Below, piece after piece: positions 1 to 8,813 of a DNA stretch of 64,000 bases. The DNA is from Pseudomonas sp. 102515. GTDB lineage: Bacteria; Pseudomonadota; Gammaproteobacteria; Pseudomonadales; Pseudomonadaceae. Below the pieces are notes generated by a model. The model saw nothing but the letters and a program-made list of their open reading frames with translations. It was not told the DNA's origin and ran no database searches. The translations under genes and the position numbers were made by a program. Every line of letters begins with the position of its first letter. Within the stretch, counting starts at the first letter, position 1. Location: the NCBI RefSeq assembly GCF_031085165.1, contig NZ_JAVHTY010000001.1, positions 1,364,001-1,428,000 on the forward strand, written 5' to 3'.

Positions 1-432
1 CGGCGCCACCTGCCAGAGGTCGGCCAGCCGCAGCAGGCCACCCGGATCGGGCTTGGGCGCCGCCTCGTCGCGCCCCAGCACGGCAGCCGGATCGAAGCAG
101 TCTTCCAGGCCGATGGCGGCCAGGGTCAGCAGCGCCAGGTCGCGGGCATTGCGGGTGAGGATGCCCAGCGGGCGACCCTCCTCGTGCAGGCGACGGATCA
201 GGGCCACCGCCCCCGGCGCCGGGCGGGCGGCAACGGCCAGTTCGCGTTCGTGCTCGAACAGCCAGGCGTGCTTGGCCTCGCGCTCGGTGGCCGGCAGCTC
301 CGCCAGGTGGTGGAGGATGTCGGCCTGCTCGGGAATGCCCAGGTGCCGGCGAATGGCGGCGAAGTCGTGTACCGCCAGGGTCAGGGTGCCGTCCAGGTCG
401 AACACCCAGTGGCTGAGGTGACGCAATGTCAT
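1..432 (-). CDS. HAD-superfamily (IA) hydrolase, C-terminus cut by window edge
   Basis: The ATG at 430-432 opens a frame that stays open to base 1 (144 codons, no stop), so the C-terminus lies outside the window. The N-terminus carries HAD motif I, VFDLDGTLT, with the nucleophile Asp and the acid/base Asp two residues on. Motif II is GILTRNARDLAL and the motif III Lys sits in AAPKPDPGGL. This is the phosphoglycolate-phosphatase-like subgroup, so a small phosphorylated metabolite is the likely substrate, but nothing fixes which one. It diverges from another HAD gene at 533, leaving about 100 bp for both promoters. Confidence 0.85.
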   Translation of the reverse strand, partial: MTLRHLSHWVFDLDGTLTLAVHDFAAIRRHLGIPEQADILHHLAELPATEREAKHAWLFEHERELAVAARPAPGAVALIRRLHEEGRPLGILTRNARDLALLTLAAIGLEDCFDPAAVLGRDEAAPKPDPGGLLRLADLWQVAP

Positions 433-532
433 GCAGGGATCCTTTGGCAGGGGATGACCTTCGGGCACTCCGGGGGAACCCCCGTCACCCGTGCTCCGTC
501 TGGTGGAGACAACCTTCTGCAGGAGTCTACCC

Positions 533-1276
533 ATGACGACGACCGTCCGGGCGCTACTTTTCGATGTCTTCGGCACCGTGGTGGACTGGCGCGGCAGCCT
601 GGTCGAGGGCCTGCAGGGGCTGGCCGCCAAGCATGGCGTCCAGGGCGACTGGGAGCGGCTGGCCGATGCCTGGCGCGCCGAAGCCTACGAGGCCATCCTG
701 CCGCAGATCGCCGCCCGCAGCCTGCCCTGGCTGCCCCTCGACGAGGTGCATCGCCTGGCGCTGGACGAATTGCTGCCACGCCATGGGCTGGTCGGCCTGA
801 CCACCGCCGAGGTGGCCTGGATCAATCGCCTCTGGCACCGGCTGGCCCCTTGGCCCGACGCCGTGCCGGGCCTGCAGCGGCTGCGCCAGGGCTATCCGGT
901 CTGCGCCCTCTCCAATGGCAACGTCAGCCTGCTGCTGAACATGGCCCGCCACGGCGGGCTGCCCTGGGACATGCTGTTTGGCGCCGATCTCTTCCAGCGC
1001 TACAAACCGGCCGCGGAGGTATACCTGGGCGCCTGCGCCCTGCTCGACCTGCAACCGGAACAGGTGATGCTCTGCGCCGCCCACAATGGCGACCTGCAGG
1101 CGGCCAAGGAGCTGGGGCTGGCCACGGCCTTCATCCAGCGCCCACGGGAAAAGGGGCCGGCCGGTGGCGAGATGTCCAGCGGCGGCTGGGATCTCGAAGC
1201 GAGCGACCTCCAGGATCTCGCCGATCAGCTGGGCATGCCGACGCTCGCGGGCGATCAACCTGACCCCGACGATTGA
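533..1276 (+). CDS. Haloacid dehalogenase type II family HAD hydrolase
   Basis: The product is 247 aa. I chose the ATG at 533 because AGGAG lies at 521-525; an in-frame GTG at 491 would add 14 residues without motifs. The motif I segment LFDVFGTVVDWR is the signature of the L-2-haloacid dehalogenase subgroup (nucleophilic Asp; Val in place of the second Asp). SNGN is motif II, the Lys of YKPAAEVY is motif III, and CAAHNGDLQAAK is the family-specific motif IV. Family members hydrolyse C-halogen bonds or act as phosphatases, so true dehalogenase activity is inference. It is cytoplasmic, with no signal peptide. The next gene begins 54 bp downstream. Confidence 0.85.
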   Translation: MTTTVRALLFDVFGTVVDWRGSLVEGLQGLAAKHGVQGDWERLADAWRAEAYEAILPQIAARSLPWLPLDEVHRLALDELLPRHGLVGLTTAEVAWINRLWHRLAPWPDAVPGLQRLRQGYPVCALSNGNVSLLLNMARHGGLPWDMLFGADLFQRYKPAAEVYLGACALLDLQPEQVMLCAAHNGDLQAAKELGLATAFIQRPREKGPAGGEMSSGGWDLEASDLQDLADQLGMPTLAGDQPDPDD

Positions 1277-1330
1277 GCGCGGCCCGGGCGCTTCGGTATC
1301 CTGCCGGATACTTTTCGTCAGGGCACCGCC

Positions 1331-1957
1331 ATGGGTTTTCTCGACAAGCTGCGCAAGAAACGTGAACGCCAGGCCCTGGCCACCCTGCCCCGCCTGCACC
1401 AGCGCACGGCGCGCCTGCGGCGCGAGCTGCCCGACTACGAGATCGGCGCCGGCACCTATGGCGCGCCGAAGGTGTTCGATCTCAAGGAGGGCGCCACCCT
1501 GCGTCTGGGCCGCTACACCTCCATCGCCGAGGGGGTGCGTATCCTCCTCGGCGGCCTGCACCGGCTGGACTGGGTGACCACCTATCCCTTCCCCGCCTTC
1601 GTCGACGACCTGGCCCACATCAAGGATCATGGCGGCACCCGGGGTGACGTGGTGATCGGCAGCGACTGCTGGATCTGCACCGATGCGCTGATCCTCTCGG
1701 GCGTCACCATCGGCCATGGCGCCGTGGTGGCCGCCGGTGCCGTGGTCACCCGCGACGTGCCGCCCTATGCGGTGGTGGGCGGCAATCCGGCGCGCTTCAT
1801 CAAAGGGCGCTTTCCCCAGGCCACCTGCCAGGCGCTGCTCGACATCGCCTGGTGGGACTGGCCCGAAGCCGAGATCCTCGCCGCGGGCGAATACCTGTGC
1901 AGTGCCGATATCGACGGCTTCATCGCCTACGTCCGGGAACGCCATCCGGCGCCCTGA
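1331..1957 (+). CDS. CatB-related O-acetyltransferase (hexapeptide repeat)
   Basis: The 208 aa product has the left-handed beta-helix hexapeptide pattern ([44 protein letters not shown]) of the xenobiotic acetyltransferase (Vat/CatB) family. After the helix comes the typical [12 protein letters not shown] segment. These trimeric cytoplasmic enzymes use acetyl-CoA to acetylate hydroxyls of sugars or antibiotics. The family includes chloramphenicol and streptogramin acetyltransferases, but chromosomal copies such as this are usually not resistance genes. The loop segment [11 protein letters not shown] carries the His expected for catalysis. Weak RBS (CAGGG) before the ATG. Confidence 0.85.
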   Translation: MGFLDKLRKKRERQALATLPRLHQRTARLRRELPDYEIGAGTYGAPKVFDLKEGATLRLGRYTSIAEGVRILLGGLHRLDWVTTYPFPAFVDDLAHIKDHGGTRGDVVIGSDCWICTDALILSGVTIGHGAVVAAGAVVTRDVPPYAVVGGNPARFIKGRFPQATCQALLDIAWWDWPEAEILAAGEYLCSADIDGFIAYVRERHPAP

Positions 1958-2026
1958 TCGGCTCGTTCGGAACTCAAGACGGCCTCCAGCGCTCACCTTC
2001 ATTATTCAATCTATTGAAGGTTTTCC

Positions 2027-2293
2027 ATGGAAGCGCTCGATCTGCTGCAATGGCCGGCCATGGCCATCACCCTGCTCGCCGCCTGGCTGGTGGCCTCCCA
2101 GCGCCAGGGCCGACGCAACCTCGGCTTCTGGGTATTCCTGCTGAGCAATGGACTGTGGATCGCCTGGGGGCTGCAGGCCGAGGCCTATGCCCTGATCGTG
2201 CTGCAGCTGGGCCTGGCGGCGATGAATCTGCGCGGCGTGCGCCGCAACGCCGACGAGGCGCCAGCCGCCGCCGAGGTCTCGGGCAGGGCATAA
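2027..2293 (+). CDS. Small integral membrane protein, unknown function
   Basis: The 88 aa product has three hydrophobic stretches (about residues 8-25, 32-48 and 52-68) separated by a basic loop (RQGRRN), and a charged soluble tail. A GAAGG Shine-Dalgarno lies 6-8 bases before the ATG. I do not recognise a characterised family. The W/N-rich second helix (FWVFLLSNGLWIAWG) recalls small inner-membrane proteins widespread in Pseudomonas. It sits 32 bp upstream of trmO on the same strand and may be cotranscribed, without implied function. Confidence 0.75.
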   Translation: MEALDLLQWPAMAITLLAAWLVASQRQGRRNLGFWVFLLSNGLWIAWGLQAEAYALIVLQLGLAAMNLRGVRRNADEAPAAAEVSGRA

Positions 2294-2324
2294 TGACCGG
2301 CCCCGCGTCAGACGGCCCCGTCCC

Positions 2325-3020
2325 ATGCAGTACAGCGTCACCCCCATCGGCCACGTCCGCTCCTGCTTCAAGGAGAAATTCGCCATTCCCCGGCAACCCG
2401 CCCTGGCTCCGGCCGCCCGTGGCGTGCTGGAACTGCTGCCGCCCTTCGACCGACCCGAGGCGGTCGCCGGCCTGGAAGGCGTCAGCCATGTCTGGCTGCT
2501 GTTCCTCTTCCACCAGGCGCTGGAAAGCCAGCCGCGGCTGCGGGTGCGGCCACCGCGCCTGGGCGGCAATAGCTACCTGGGGGTGTTCGCCACCCGCGCC
2601 ACCCACAGACCCAATGGCATCGGCCAGTCGGTGGTGCGCCTGGACGGCTTCGAACCGGGACGGCTGCTGCTCTCGGGGATCGATCTGCTCGACGGCACTC
2701 CGGTGCTGGACATCAAGCCCTATGTGCCCTACGCCGACAGTCCGCCGGGCGTCCACAACGCCATCGCCGAGGCGCCGCCGCCGGTCCTCGCGGTAGGCTG
2801 GGCGGACGCGGCGCGCGTCCAGGCGGAGGCCCACGGCCAGCGCCTGGGCGAGCCCCTGGCCGAGCTGATCGAGCAGTGCCTGGCTCAGGACCCGCGCCCG
2901 GCCTATCAGGCGCCGGCACCCGAGCGCCGCTATGGGGTGCGCCTCTGGGACGTGGAGGTGCACTGGCACTATCCGACCGCGGACCGGATCCGGGTACTGG
3001 ACGTGACCGCGGCGCCCTGA
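2325..3020 (+). CDS. trmO: tRNA (N6-threonylcarbamoyladenosine(37)-N6)-methyltransferase TrmO
   Basis: The 231 aa product opens with YSVTPIGHVRSCFKEKFAIPRQ, the hallmark of the TsaA/TrmO (UPF0066) family, followed by GVSHVWLLFLFH and ATHRPNGIGQSVVRL, which contribute to the SAM and tRNA sites. TrmO methylates t6A37 to m6t6A in tRNA-Thr, tuning ACC decoding. The length matches E. coli TrmO (about 235 aa) including its C-terminal extension (DVEVHWHY near the end). The N-terminal beta-barrel plus C-terminal domain arrangement appears complete. Confidence 0.93.
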   Translation: MQYSVTPIGHVRSCFKEKFAIPRQPALAPAARGVLELLPPFDRPEAVAGLEGVSHVWLLFLFHQALESQPRLRVRPPRLGGNSYLGVFATRATHRPNGIGQSVVRLDGFEPGRLLLSGIDLLDGTPVLDIKPYVPYADSPPGVHNAIAEAPPPVLAVGWADAARVQAEAHGQRLGEPLAELIEQCLAQDPRPAYQAPAPERRYGVRLWDVEVHWHYPTADRIRVLDVTAAP

Positions 3021-3139
3021 CGTCGCCCGGTTTGCATTCCGGCGTCCAAGGCCCCAACAATGACCTTGCCGGATCGCATGAGGCGGTCCGCACCCGGCTA
3101 CGGCCGCCGTTCGGCCGTATCACCGATAGGGAAGCATCT

Positions 3140-4516
3140 ATGGCTCCAAGCAGACAGGTCATCAACGCTCAGGTCAGCCCCAAGGGCAGCCTGGAGACCC
3201 TTTCCCAGCGCGAGGTCCAGCAGCTCAGCGCGGCCGGCTCGGGCAACCTCTACCAGCTCTTTCGCCAGTGCGCCCTGGCCATCCTCAACACCGGCGCCCA
3301 CAGCGACAACGCCAAGACCATCCTCGAGGCCTACCAGGATTTCGAGATCCGTATCCATCAGCAGGACCGCGGCGTGCGCCTCGAGTTGATCAACGCGCCC
3401 TCGGACGCCTTCGTCGACGGCGAGATGATCGCCAGCACCCGCGAGATGCTGTTCAGCGCCCTGCGCGACATCGTCTACACCGAGAGCGAACAGAGCAGCC
3501 TGCGCATCGATCTGGAGAGCTCCGAAGGCATCACCGACTACGTCTTCCACCTGCTGCGTAACGCCCGTACCCTGCGCGCCGGCGTCGAGCCGAAGATGGT
3601 GGTGTGCTGGGGCGGTCACTCCATCAGCACCGAGGAATACAAGTACACCAAGAAGGTCGGCCACGAACTGGGCCTGCGTAGTCTGGACATCTGCACCGGC
3701 TGCGGCCCGGGCGTGATGAAGGGTCCGATGAAGGGCGCCACCATCGCCCATGCCAAGCAGCGCCTGCAGGGCGGTCGCTACCTGGGACTCACCGAGCCGG
3801 GGATCATCGCCGCCGAGGCGCCCAATCCCATCGTCAACGAACTGGTGATCCTGCCGGACATCGAGAAGCGCCTGGAAGCCTTCGTTCGCGTGGGCCACGG
3901 CATCATCATCTTCCCGGGCGGCGCCGGTACGGCAGAGGAATTCCTCTACCTGCTGGGCATCCTCATGCACCCGGACAACCGGGACATTCCCTTCCCGGTG
4001 GTGCTCACCGGGCCGCAGAGCGCCGCGCCTTACCTGGAGCAATTGCACGCCTTCATCGGCGCCACCCTGGGCGAAGCCGCCCAGCGCCACTACCAGATCG
4101 TGGTCAACGATCCGGTCGAGGTGGCCCGGCAGATGGCCCAGGGCCTCAAGGCGGTCAAGCAATTCCGTCGCGAGCGTCACGACGCCTTCCACTTCAACTG
4201 GCTGCTGCGCATCGAGGAAGGCTTCCAGCGTCCCTTCGATCCCACCCACGAGAACATGGCCGCGCTGCAACTGACCCATGCCGTGCCACCCCACGAGCTG
4301 GCCGCCAATCTGCGCCGCGCCTTCTCGGGCATCGTCGCCGGCAACGTCAAGGCCAAGGGCATCCAGCTGATCGAGGAGCGCGGGCCCTACGAGATCCATG
4401 GCGATCCCGACATCATGCGACCGCTGGATCGGCTGCTGCAGGCCTTCGTCGAGCAGCACCGCATGAAGCTGCCCGGTGGCGCGGCCTATGAGCCCTGCTA
4501 CCGCGTGGTCAGCTGA
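3140..4516 (+). CDS. ppnN: Pyrimidine/purine nucleotide 5'-monophosphate nucleosidase PpnN
   Basis: The 458 aa product matches PpnN (YgdH, about 454 aa in E. coli). The central LOG-like Rossmann domain shows the nucleotide-binding run CGPGVMKGPMKGATIAHAK and the phosphate-binding FPGGAGTAEEF. Flanking N- and C-terminal domains are the parts that bind (p)ppGpp in the E. coli enzyme. It cleaves NMPs to base and ribose-5-phosphate, feeding purine salvage under stress. The start at 3140 follows GGGAAG. An upstream in-frame extension back to 2876 overlaps trmO and is not used. A hairpin terminator follows at 4528. Confidence 0.94.
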   Translation: MAPSRQVINAQVSPKGSLETLSQREVQQLSAAGSGNLYQLFRQCALAILNTGAHSDNAKTILEAYQDFEIRIHQQDRGVRLELINAPSDAFVDGEMIASTREMLFSALRDIVYTESEQSSLRIDLESSEGITDYVFHLLRNARTLRAGVEPKMVVCWGGHSISTEEYKYTKKVGHELGLRSLDICTGCGPGVMKGPMKGATIAHAKQRLQGGRYLGLTEPGIIAAEAPNPIVNELVILPDIEKRLEAFVRVGHGIIIFPGGAGTAEEFLYLLGILMHPDNRDIPFPVVLTGPQSAAPYLEQLHAFIGATLGEAAQRHYQIVVNDPVEVARQMAQGLKAVKQFRRERHDAFHFNWLLRIEEGFQRPFDPTHENMAALQLTHAVPPHELAANLRRAFSGIVAGNVKAKGIQLIEERGPYEIHGDPDIMRPLDRLLQAFVEQHRMKLPGGAAYEPCYRVVS

Positions 4517-4525
4517 ATCCTTTCA

Positions 4526-4549
4526 GGTCGGCCTTTTTGGCCGATTTCT
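4526..4549 (+). terminator. Probable rho-independent terminator of ppnN
   Basis: TCGGCC (4528-4533), a T5 loop, and GGCCGA (4539-4544) form a 6-bp perfect stem extendable by G-U pairs, followed by TTTCTCC. It starts 12 bp after the ppnN stop. The T-tract is short, so termination may be partial. Confidence 0.5.
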
Positions 4550-4558
4550 CCCTACCAC

Positions 4559-4592
4559 GACCGTTCGTCAGCGCCCTGTTCGACGAACGGTC
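4559..4592. promoter_or_regulatory. 11-bp perfect inverted repeat in the ppnN-mucR gap
   Basis: GACCGTTCGTC (4559-4569) and GACGAACGGTC (4582-4592) are exact inverse complements with a 12-nt loop. No T-run follows, so it does not look like a second terminator. It lies in the 351-bp gap (4517-4867) upstream of the c-di-GMP gene. The rest of the gap holds a TGATATCA palindrome (4608-4615) and an AT-richer stretch that could contain a promoter, and no credible ORF. A protein-binding site is possible but unproven. Confidence 0.4.
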
Positions 4593-4867
4593 ATCGCGCT
4601 GGCCAGGTGATATCATAAAATCGCTAGCCAGCTATCTAGAGCGCTTTGCTGACCTGCGTCTGCCGGGTCGCGAAGTGACTTTGCCGCCGCTAAAAAACCT
4701 CGCGCGCTAACTGCATGGCTGCGGCCTCAAGCCCCTCTTCACCACGCCGATAGGGCAAGGCAAGCTAACCTCAAAGCGCAGGTTGCCGTTGTGAAATCTA
4801 CCCGAGCCGGAGATCCCGCCGGGCCGTCTTCCTCCAGCCGCGCCAGACTTCCTGCCGAGGCCACGGA

Positions 4868-7093
4868 ATGAATAATTGGCTGGGACTCGACTTCCTCGTC
4901 GCCCCTCTTGCCCAGGAGCAAGTACACCTGCACGGCCAGCATGATGGCTGGCTGGTGGCGCTCGCCTATCTCGTCGCCGTCAGTGCCTGCTACGTCACCC
5001 TGGTGTTCGCCGAGCGCATCGGCCAGACCCGTACCCTGGCGCGGCGGCGTGCCTGGAGTCTGATGGGCGCCCTGAGCTTCGGCTTCGGCGTCTGGGGCAT
5101 GCACTTCATCGCCATGCTGGCCTTCACCGTGTCCACGCGGGTGCACTACGACCTCTTGATCACCCTGGCCTCGCTGCTGATCGTGGTGCTGGCCGGACTC
5201 ATGGCCATGCCCGCCCTCAGCCAGCCCGACCTCACCCTGGGTCAGCGACTCAAGGCCGGCACGGTGCTGAGCGTGGGCATCGTGCTCATGCACTACACCG
5301 GCATGGCCGCGGTGCACACCGAGGCCGTGGTGCTCTATCGCCCGCTGCCCTTCCTGCTGTCGATCGGCATCGCCGTGGTCGCCAGCTTCGCCGCTCTGCA
5401 ACTGATCCAGATCTTTCGCCGTCACTACACCGGCATCTACCGCTGGCTGCGCATCGCCACCGCCCTGGTGATGGGCCTGGCCATCGCCGCCATGCATTTC
5501 ACCGGCATGTGGTCCATGGTGCTGATCGCCCCCGCCCAGAACGAAAGCGCCCTGCAGGGCGCCAGCAATTCCTGGCAGCTCGGCGTCGGCATCGCCATCA
5601 GCGCCCTGTTGCTGGTGGTGGGCGGCCTGGGCGCGGCCTGGGCCGATCGCCAGCTGCAGCGCAAGGAAAACGACCTGGAGCGGGTCAATTCCCTGGTCGG
5701 CCAGCTCGACGAAGCCCGCGCCTCGCTGCAGCAGGCCGCCCACTACGATCCGCTCACCGATCTGCACAATCGCCGCGCCTTCAACCAGGCCTTCGCCGAG
5801 ATACTCGAGCGCCACGCTCAGCAGGGGCGCAGCCTGGGAGTGATGTTTCTCGACATCGATCACTTCAAGCGCATCAACGACAGCCTCGGCCACGATGCCG
5901 GCGACCAGTTGCTGGTGGCCATGGCCAAGATCATTCGCGACGCGGTGCGCGAAGGCGATCTGGTGGCCCGTTTCGGTGGCGACGAATTCTGCATCCTGGC
6001 CAGCCTCGCCGGCCCCGACGAAGCCCGGCACCTGGCCCAGCGCATCCTGGAACGGCTGCGCAATCCGGTCACCATCGGCAACCGCACCCTGGTGATGACC
6101 ACCAGCATCGGCATCAGCCTCTATCCGCGCGACGGCGGCTGCTGCGAAGAACTGCTCAAGAGCGCCGACCTCGCGCTCTATCTGTCCAAGGGCAATGGCC
6201 GCAACACCTACAGCTTCTTCGACGAGACCCTGCGCGAGAAAATCTCGCTGCAATTGGAGCTGGAAGCCGAATTGCGCGAGGCGCTGACCGAGGAGCGCGG
6301 TCTACAGCTCTACTATCAGCCGATCCTCGACGTCGCCAGCGGCCAGCTGGACAAGGCCGAGGCCCTGATCCGCTGGGATCATCCCCGCCTCGGCATGCTG
6401 GCGCCCCATGTCTTTCTCGGCGTGGCCGAAGCCAACGGCTTCATCGAGGAGCTGGATGCCTGGGTACTCAAACGCGCCTGTCAGGACCTGATGGAGCTGA
6501 CCGCCGCCGGCCTTGCGGACCTGCGCATCGCGGTCAACTGCTCGGCGCTCAGTCTGAGCAACGAAGCCCTGCCCGGGCAGATCGCCTGGCGGCTGGACGC
6601 TCATCGGCTGTCGCCGCGACGGCTGGAACTGGAGGTGACCGAGAATGCCCTGGTCAAGAACGTGCAGCCCACCGCCGACTTGCTGCAACGCATCCGCGAC
6701 CTGGGCGTGACGGTGTCCATCGACGACTTCGGCACGGGCTATTCGTCGCTGGCCTATCTCAAACGCCTGCCGATCGATACCGTGAAGATCGACCGCTCCT
6801 TCGTCACCGGGCTGGTCGAAGGCAATGCCGATCACCAGATCGTCCAGGCCATCATCGGCATGGCCCGGCCGCTCAAGCTCAAGGTCACCGCCGAGGGCGT
6901 CGAACACCTGGAACAGCTGCGCCTGTTGTGCGCCTTGGGCTGCGACTTCATCCAGGGCTACCACATCAGCCGACCGGTCCCGCTGGCCCAGGTGCCCGAG
7001 GTGATCGCCCGCTACGCCAGCAGAGTCTGCCCGCTGCAGGCCCAGGCGGAGGCGGATGCCGACGCCCTGGCCCTGGCCAAGGCGCTCGGCTAG
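4868..7093 (+). CDS. MHYT-GGDEF-EAL bifunctional c-di-GMP enzyme, MucR-like
   Basis: The 741 aa protein has an N-terminal seven-helix MHYT sensor (motifs MHF at 78-80, MHYT at 141-144, MHFTG at 209-213; proposed copper/redox or O2/NO sensing). A short coiled linker follows, then a GGDEF cyclase domain with intact RFGGDEF (370-374) and an EAL phosphodiesterase domain with intact EAL (498-500), DDFGTGYSS and the catalytic-loop Lys/Glu. Both activities look possible. The architecture is that of P. aeruginosa MucR, which links nitrate/NO signals to alginate and biofilm dispersal; orthology is inferred from architecture. Its stop overlaps the convergent gene end by 4 bp. Confidence 0.9.
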   Translation: MNNWLGLDFLVAPLAQEQVHLHGQHDGWLVALAYLVAVSACYVTLVFAERIGQTRTLARRRAWSLMGALSFGFGVWGMHFIAMLAFTVSTRVHYDLLITLASLLIVVLAGLMAMPALSQPDLTLGQRLKAGTVLSVGIVLMHYTGMAAVHTEAVVLYRPLPFLLSIGIAVVASFAALQLIQIFRRHYTGIYRWLRIATALVMGLAIAAMHFTGMWSMVLIAPAQNESALQGASNSWQLGVGIAISALLLVVGGLGAAWADRQLQRKENDLERVNSLVGQLDEARASLQQAAHYDPLTDLHNRRAFNQAFAEILERHAQQGRSLGVMFLDIDHFKRINDSLGHDAGDQLLVAMAKIIRDAVREGDLVARFGGDEFCILASLAGPDEARHLAQRILERLRNPVTIGNRTLVMTTSIGISLYPRDGGCCEELLKSADLALYLSKGNGRNTYSFFDETLREKISLQLELEAELREALTEERGLQLYYQPILDVASGQLDKAEALIRWDHPRLGMLAPHVFLGVAEANGFIEELDAWVLKRACQDLMELTAAGLADLRIAVNCSALSLSNEALPGQIAWRLDAHRLSPRRLELEVTENALVKNVQPTADLLQRIRDLGVTVSIDDFGTGYSSLAYLKRLPIDTVKIDRSFVTGLVEGNADHQIVQAIIGMARPLKLKVTAEGVEHLEQLRLLCALGCDFIQGYHISRPVPLAQVPEVIARYASRVCPLQAQAEADADALALAKALG

Positions 7094-7776
7094 CTACGGC
7101 GATAACGCAGCCAGACACTGCCATCGTCCTGGGCTTCGGCCGTATCCAGCTTGAGGTACAGCGGCTGTTTCCAGGCCTGTTCGGCGATCTCGAAGGAGGC
7201 CGGATGGGCACCACGGCCATCCACCAGCGGGATGATCAGCACGCTGATCTCGTCCACCAGCCCGGCGGCGACGAAGGAGCCGCTGACGTGGGGACCGCCC
7301 TCCACCACCAGTCGCTCGATACCCAGCTCGGCGTTCAGCAAGTCCAGCACGGCGCTCAGATCCAGTTCGTCCTTGCCACCGAAGACGTAGGAGGCGCCGA
7401 TGCTCTGCAGGTGCGTCAGGTAGTCGTCGCTGACCCCTTCGGTGAGCACCGCCACCACATGGGAATTCAGTGCCTCGTTCTTCTTCCAGGCCACCTTGCC
7501 CTGGGGATCGATGGCGATGGCGTACTTGCTGGCGTCGCGCGTGGCGAAATGGTGGGTGCGCGGGATGGGCGCCTGGGCGACGCCGGTGGGATAGCCCTCG
7601 CCGTGGGCGATCTCTTCCATGGTCACCCGGCCACAGGCCCAGGCATCGAAATCGAAGCGCTCGGCCAGGCGCTCGTAGGTGGCATCGGCCTGCTTCTTGA
7701 CGGCGCGGTCCCAGCCGTCGGTGAGGGCGTGACCGTCGACCGAGGACATCATATGGCAGATCACATAGGGCTTCAT
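7090..7776 (-). CDS. RibD C-terminal / dihydrofolate-reductase-like reductase
   Basis: The 228 aa product begins MKPYVICHMMSSVDGHALTDG (start at 7774-7776 preceded by GGGAG; a longer in-frame start at 7917 overlaps the fpr terminator). It has the RibD_C fold signatures: SSVDG near the N-terminus, the strand-turn YVFGGKDELDLSAVLDLL, and ERLVVEGGPHVSGSF, the NADPH-binding GGP motif. The family includes the pyrimidine reductase of riboflavin synthesis and many stand-alone NADPH reductases of unknown substrate. With no deaminase domain and no rib neighbours, a general reductase is the safer call. Confidence 0.85.
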   Translation of the reverse strand: MKPYVICHMMSSVDGHALTDGWDRAVKKQADATYERLAERFDFDAWACGRVTMEEIAHGEGYPTGVAQAPIPRTHHFATRDASKYAIAIDPQGKVAWKKNEALNSHVVAVLTEGVSDDYLTHLQSIGASYVFGGKDELDLSAVLDLLNAELGIERLVVEGGPHVSGSFVAAGLVDEISVLIIPLVDGRGAHPASFEIAEQAWKQPLYLKLDTAEAQDDGSVWLRYRRS

Positions 7777-7872
7777 GGGGACTCCCGGCAATGGCGTGTC
7801 GCCATGACACGCCTCGCAGCAACCGACCGATCCGGCGCCGGGGGAGTTCAGCCCGCCGGACCGCGGAAACGA

Positions 7873-7900
7873 AAAACCCGCCGGAGGGCGGGTTTTCGGG
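7873..7900 (-). terminator. Rho-independent terminator of fpr
   Basis: AAAACCCGCC (7873-7882), loop GGAG, GGCGGGTTTT (7887-7896) form a perfect 10-bp stem with A/T ends, so it can work on both strands. It lies just beyond the fpr stop codon (7914-7916) on the minus strand. Confidence 0.85.
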
Positions 7901-7913
7901 GAGCCGGGTCGCG

Positions 7914-8693
7914 TCACTTCTCGACGAAGGCGCGCTCGATCAGGTAGTCGCCCGGGTCGCCCATGCGCGGCGAGATGGTCAGGCCGAATTCGTTCAGCAC
8001 GGCGCTGGTCTCGTCCAGCATGCTCGGACTGCCGCAGATCATGGCGCGGTCGTCCTGCGGATTGATCGGCGGCAGGCCGATGTCCGCGAACAGCTTGCCG
8101 CTGCGCATCAGGTCGGTCTGACGACCCTGGTTGCGGAATTCCTCACGGGTGACCAGGGGGTAGTAGATCAGCTTCTCGCGGACCAGGTCGCCGATGAATT
8201 CGTGCTCCGGCAGGGTCTTGGTGATGAAGTCGGCGTAGGCCAGCTCGTTCACGTAGCGCACGCCATGGACCAGGATCACCTTCTCGAAGCGCTCGTAGGT
8301 TTCCGGATCCTGGATGGTGCTCAGGAAGGGCGCCATGCCGGTGCCGGTGCTCAGCAGATAGAGGTGCTTGGCGGGCTTGAGGTCACTGAGGATCAGGGTG
8401 CCGGTGGGCTTGCGGCTGACCATCAGGTTGTCGCCTTCCTTGAGGTGCTGCAGGCGCGAGGTCAGGGGGCCGTCCGGCACCTTGATGCTGAAGAATTCTA
8501 GGTGCTCTTCGTAGTTGGGGCTGGCGATGCTGTAGGCGCGCATCAGCGGACGACCGCCTTCGGTTTCCAGGCCGATCATCACGAACTGACCGTTCTCGAA
8601 ACGCAGGCCCGCATTACGGGTGGTCTTGAAGCTGAACAGGGTGTCGTTCCAGTGATGAACGCTCAGGACGCGCTCGGTGTACAGGTTGCTCAT
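7914..8693 (-). CDS. fpr: Ferredoxin/flavodoxin--NADP+ reductase
   Basis: The 259 aa protein has the FAD site RAYSIASP, the pyrophosphate/NADP loop LSTGTGMAPFLS, and AMICGSPSMLDE, and ends in FVEK, typical of Pseudomonas/Azotobacter subclass I bacterial FNRs. It exchanges electrons between NADPH and ferredoxin or flavodoxin, supporting Fe-S and oxidative-stress functions. It is divergent from finR (8814) across 120 bp. In P. putida FinR is the LysR regulator that activates fpr, so the arrangement itself supports both names. A strong terminator follows. Confidence 0.95.
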   Translation of the reverse strand: MSNLYTERVLSVHHWNDTLFSFKTTRNAGLRFENGQFVMIGLETEGGRPLMRAYSIASPNYEEHLEFFSIKVPDGPLTSRLQHLKEGDNLMVSRKPTGTLILSDLKPAKHLYLLSTGTGMAPFLSTIQDPETYERFEKVILVHGVRYVNELAYADFITKTLPEHEFIGDLVREKLIYYPLVTREEFRNQGRQTDLMRSGKLFADIGLPPINPQDDRAMICGSPSMLDETSAVLNEFGLTISPRMGDPGDYLIERAFVEK

Positions 8694-8783
8694 CGATGAC
8701 TCCAGGAAAAATCGGTACAGCCCGGGGCTGGATAGAAATTGCGCGACAGTTTATAGAGGGGGAAAATATCCGTGAAATGAATA

Positions 8784-8791
8784 ATTCGAAT
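8784..8791. promoter_or_regulatory. ATTCGAAT palindrome in the fpr/finR divergent promoter region
   Basis: The 120-bp gap 8694-8813 is notably AT-richer than its surroundings and holds the perfect 8-bp palindrome ATTCGAAT, 23 bp before finR. On the minus strand a TATAAA box near 8750 could be the fpr -10. LysR regulators bind short interrupted palindromes in such gaps, so this is a candidate FinR contact. No exact consensus match was established. Confidence 0.35.
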
Positions 8792-8813
8792 ATGGGTTAT
8801 CCAAAAGGCAGAT

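Noticed and set aside
554-2002. Long minus-strand ORF (482 aa) opposite the HAD and acetyltransferase genes
   Set aside because: Gly/Ala/Gln/His-rich composition typical of an antisense shadow in GC-rich DNA; plus-strand genes have clear motifs and RBS.
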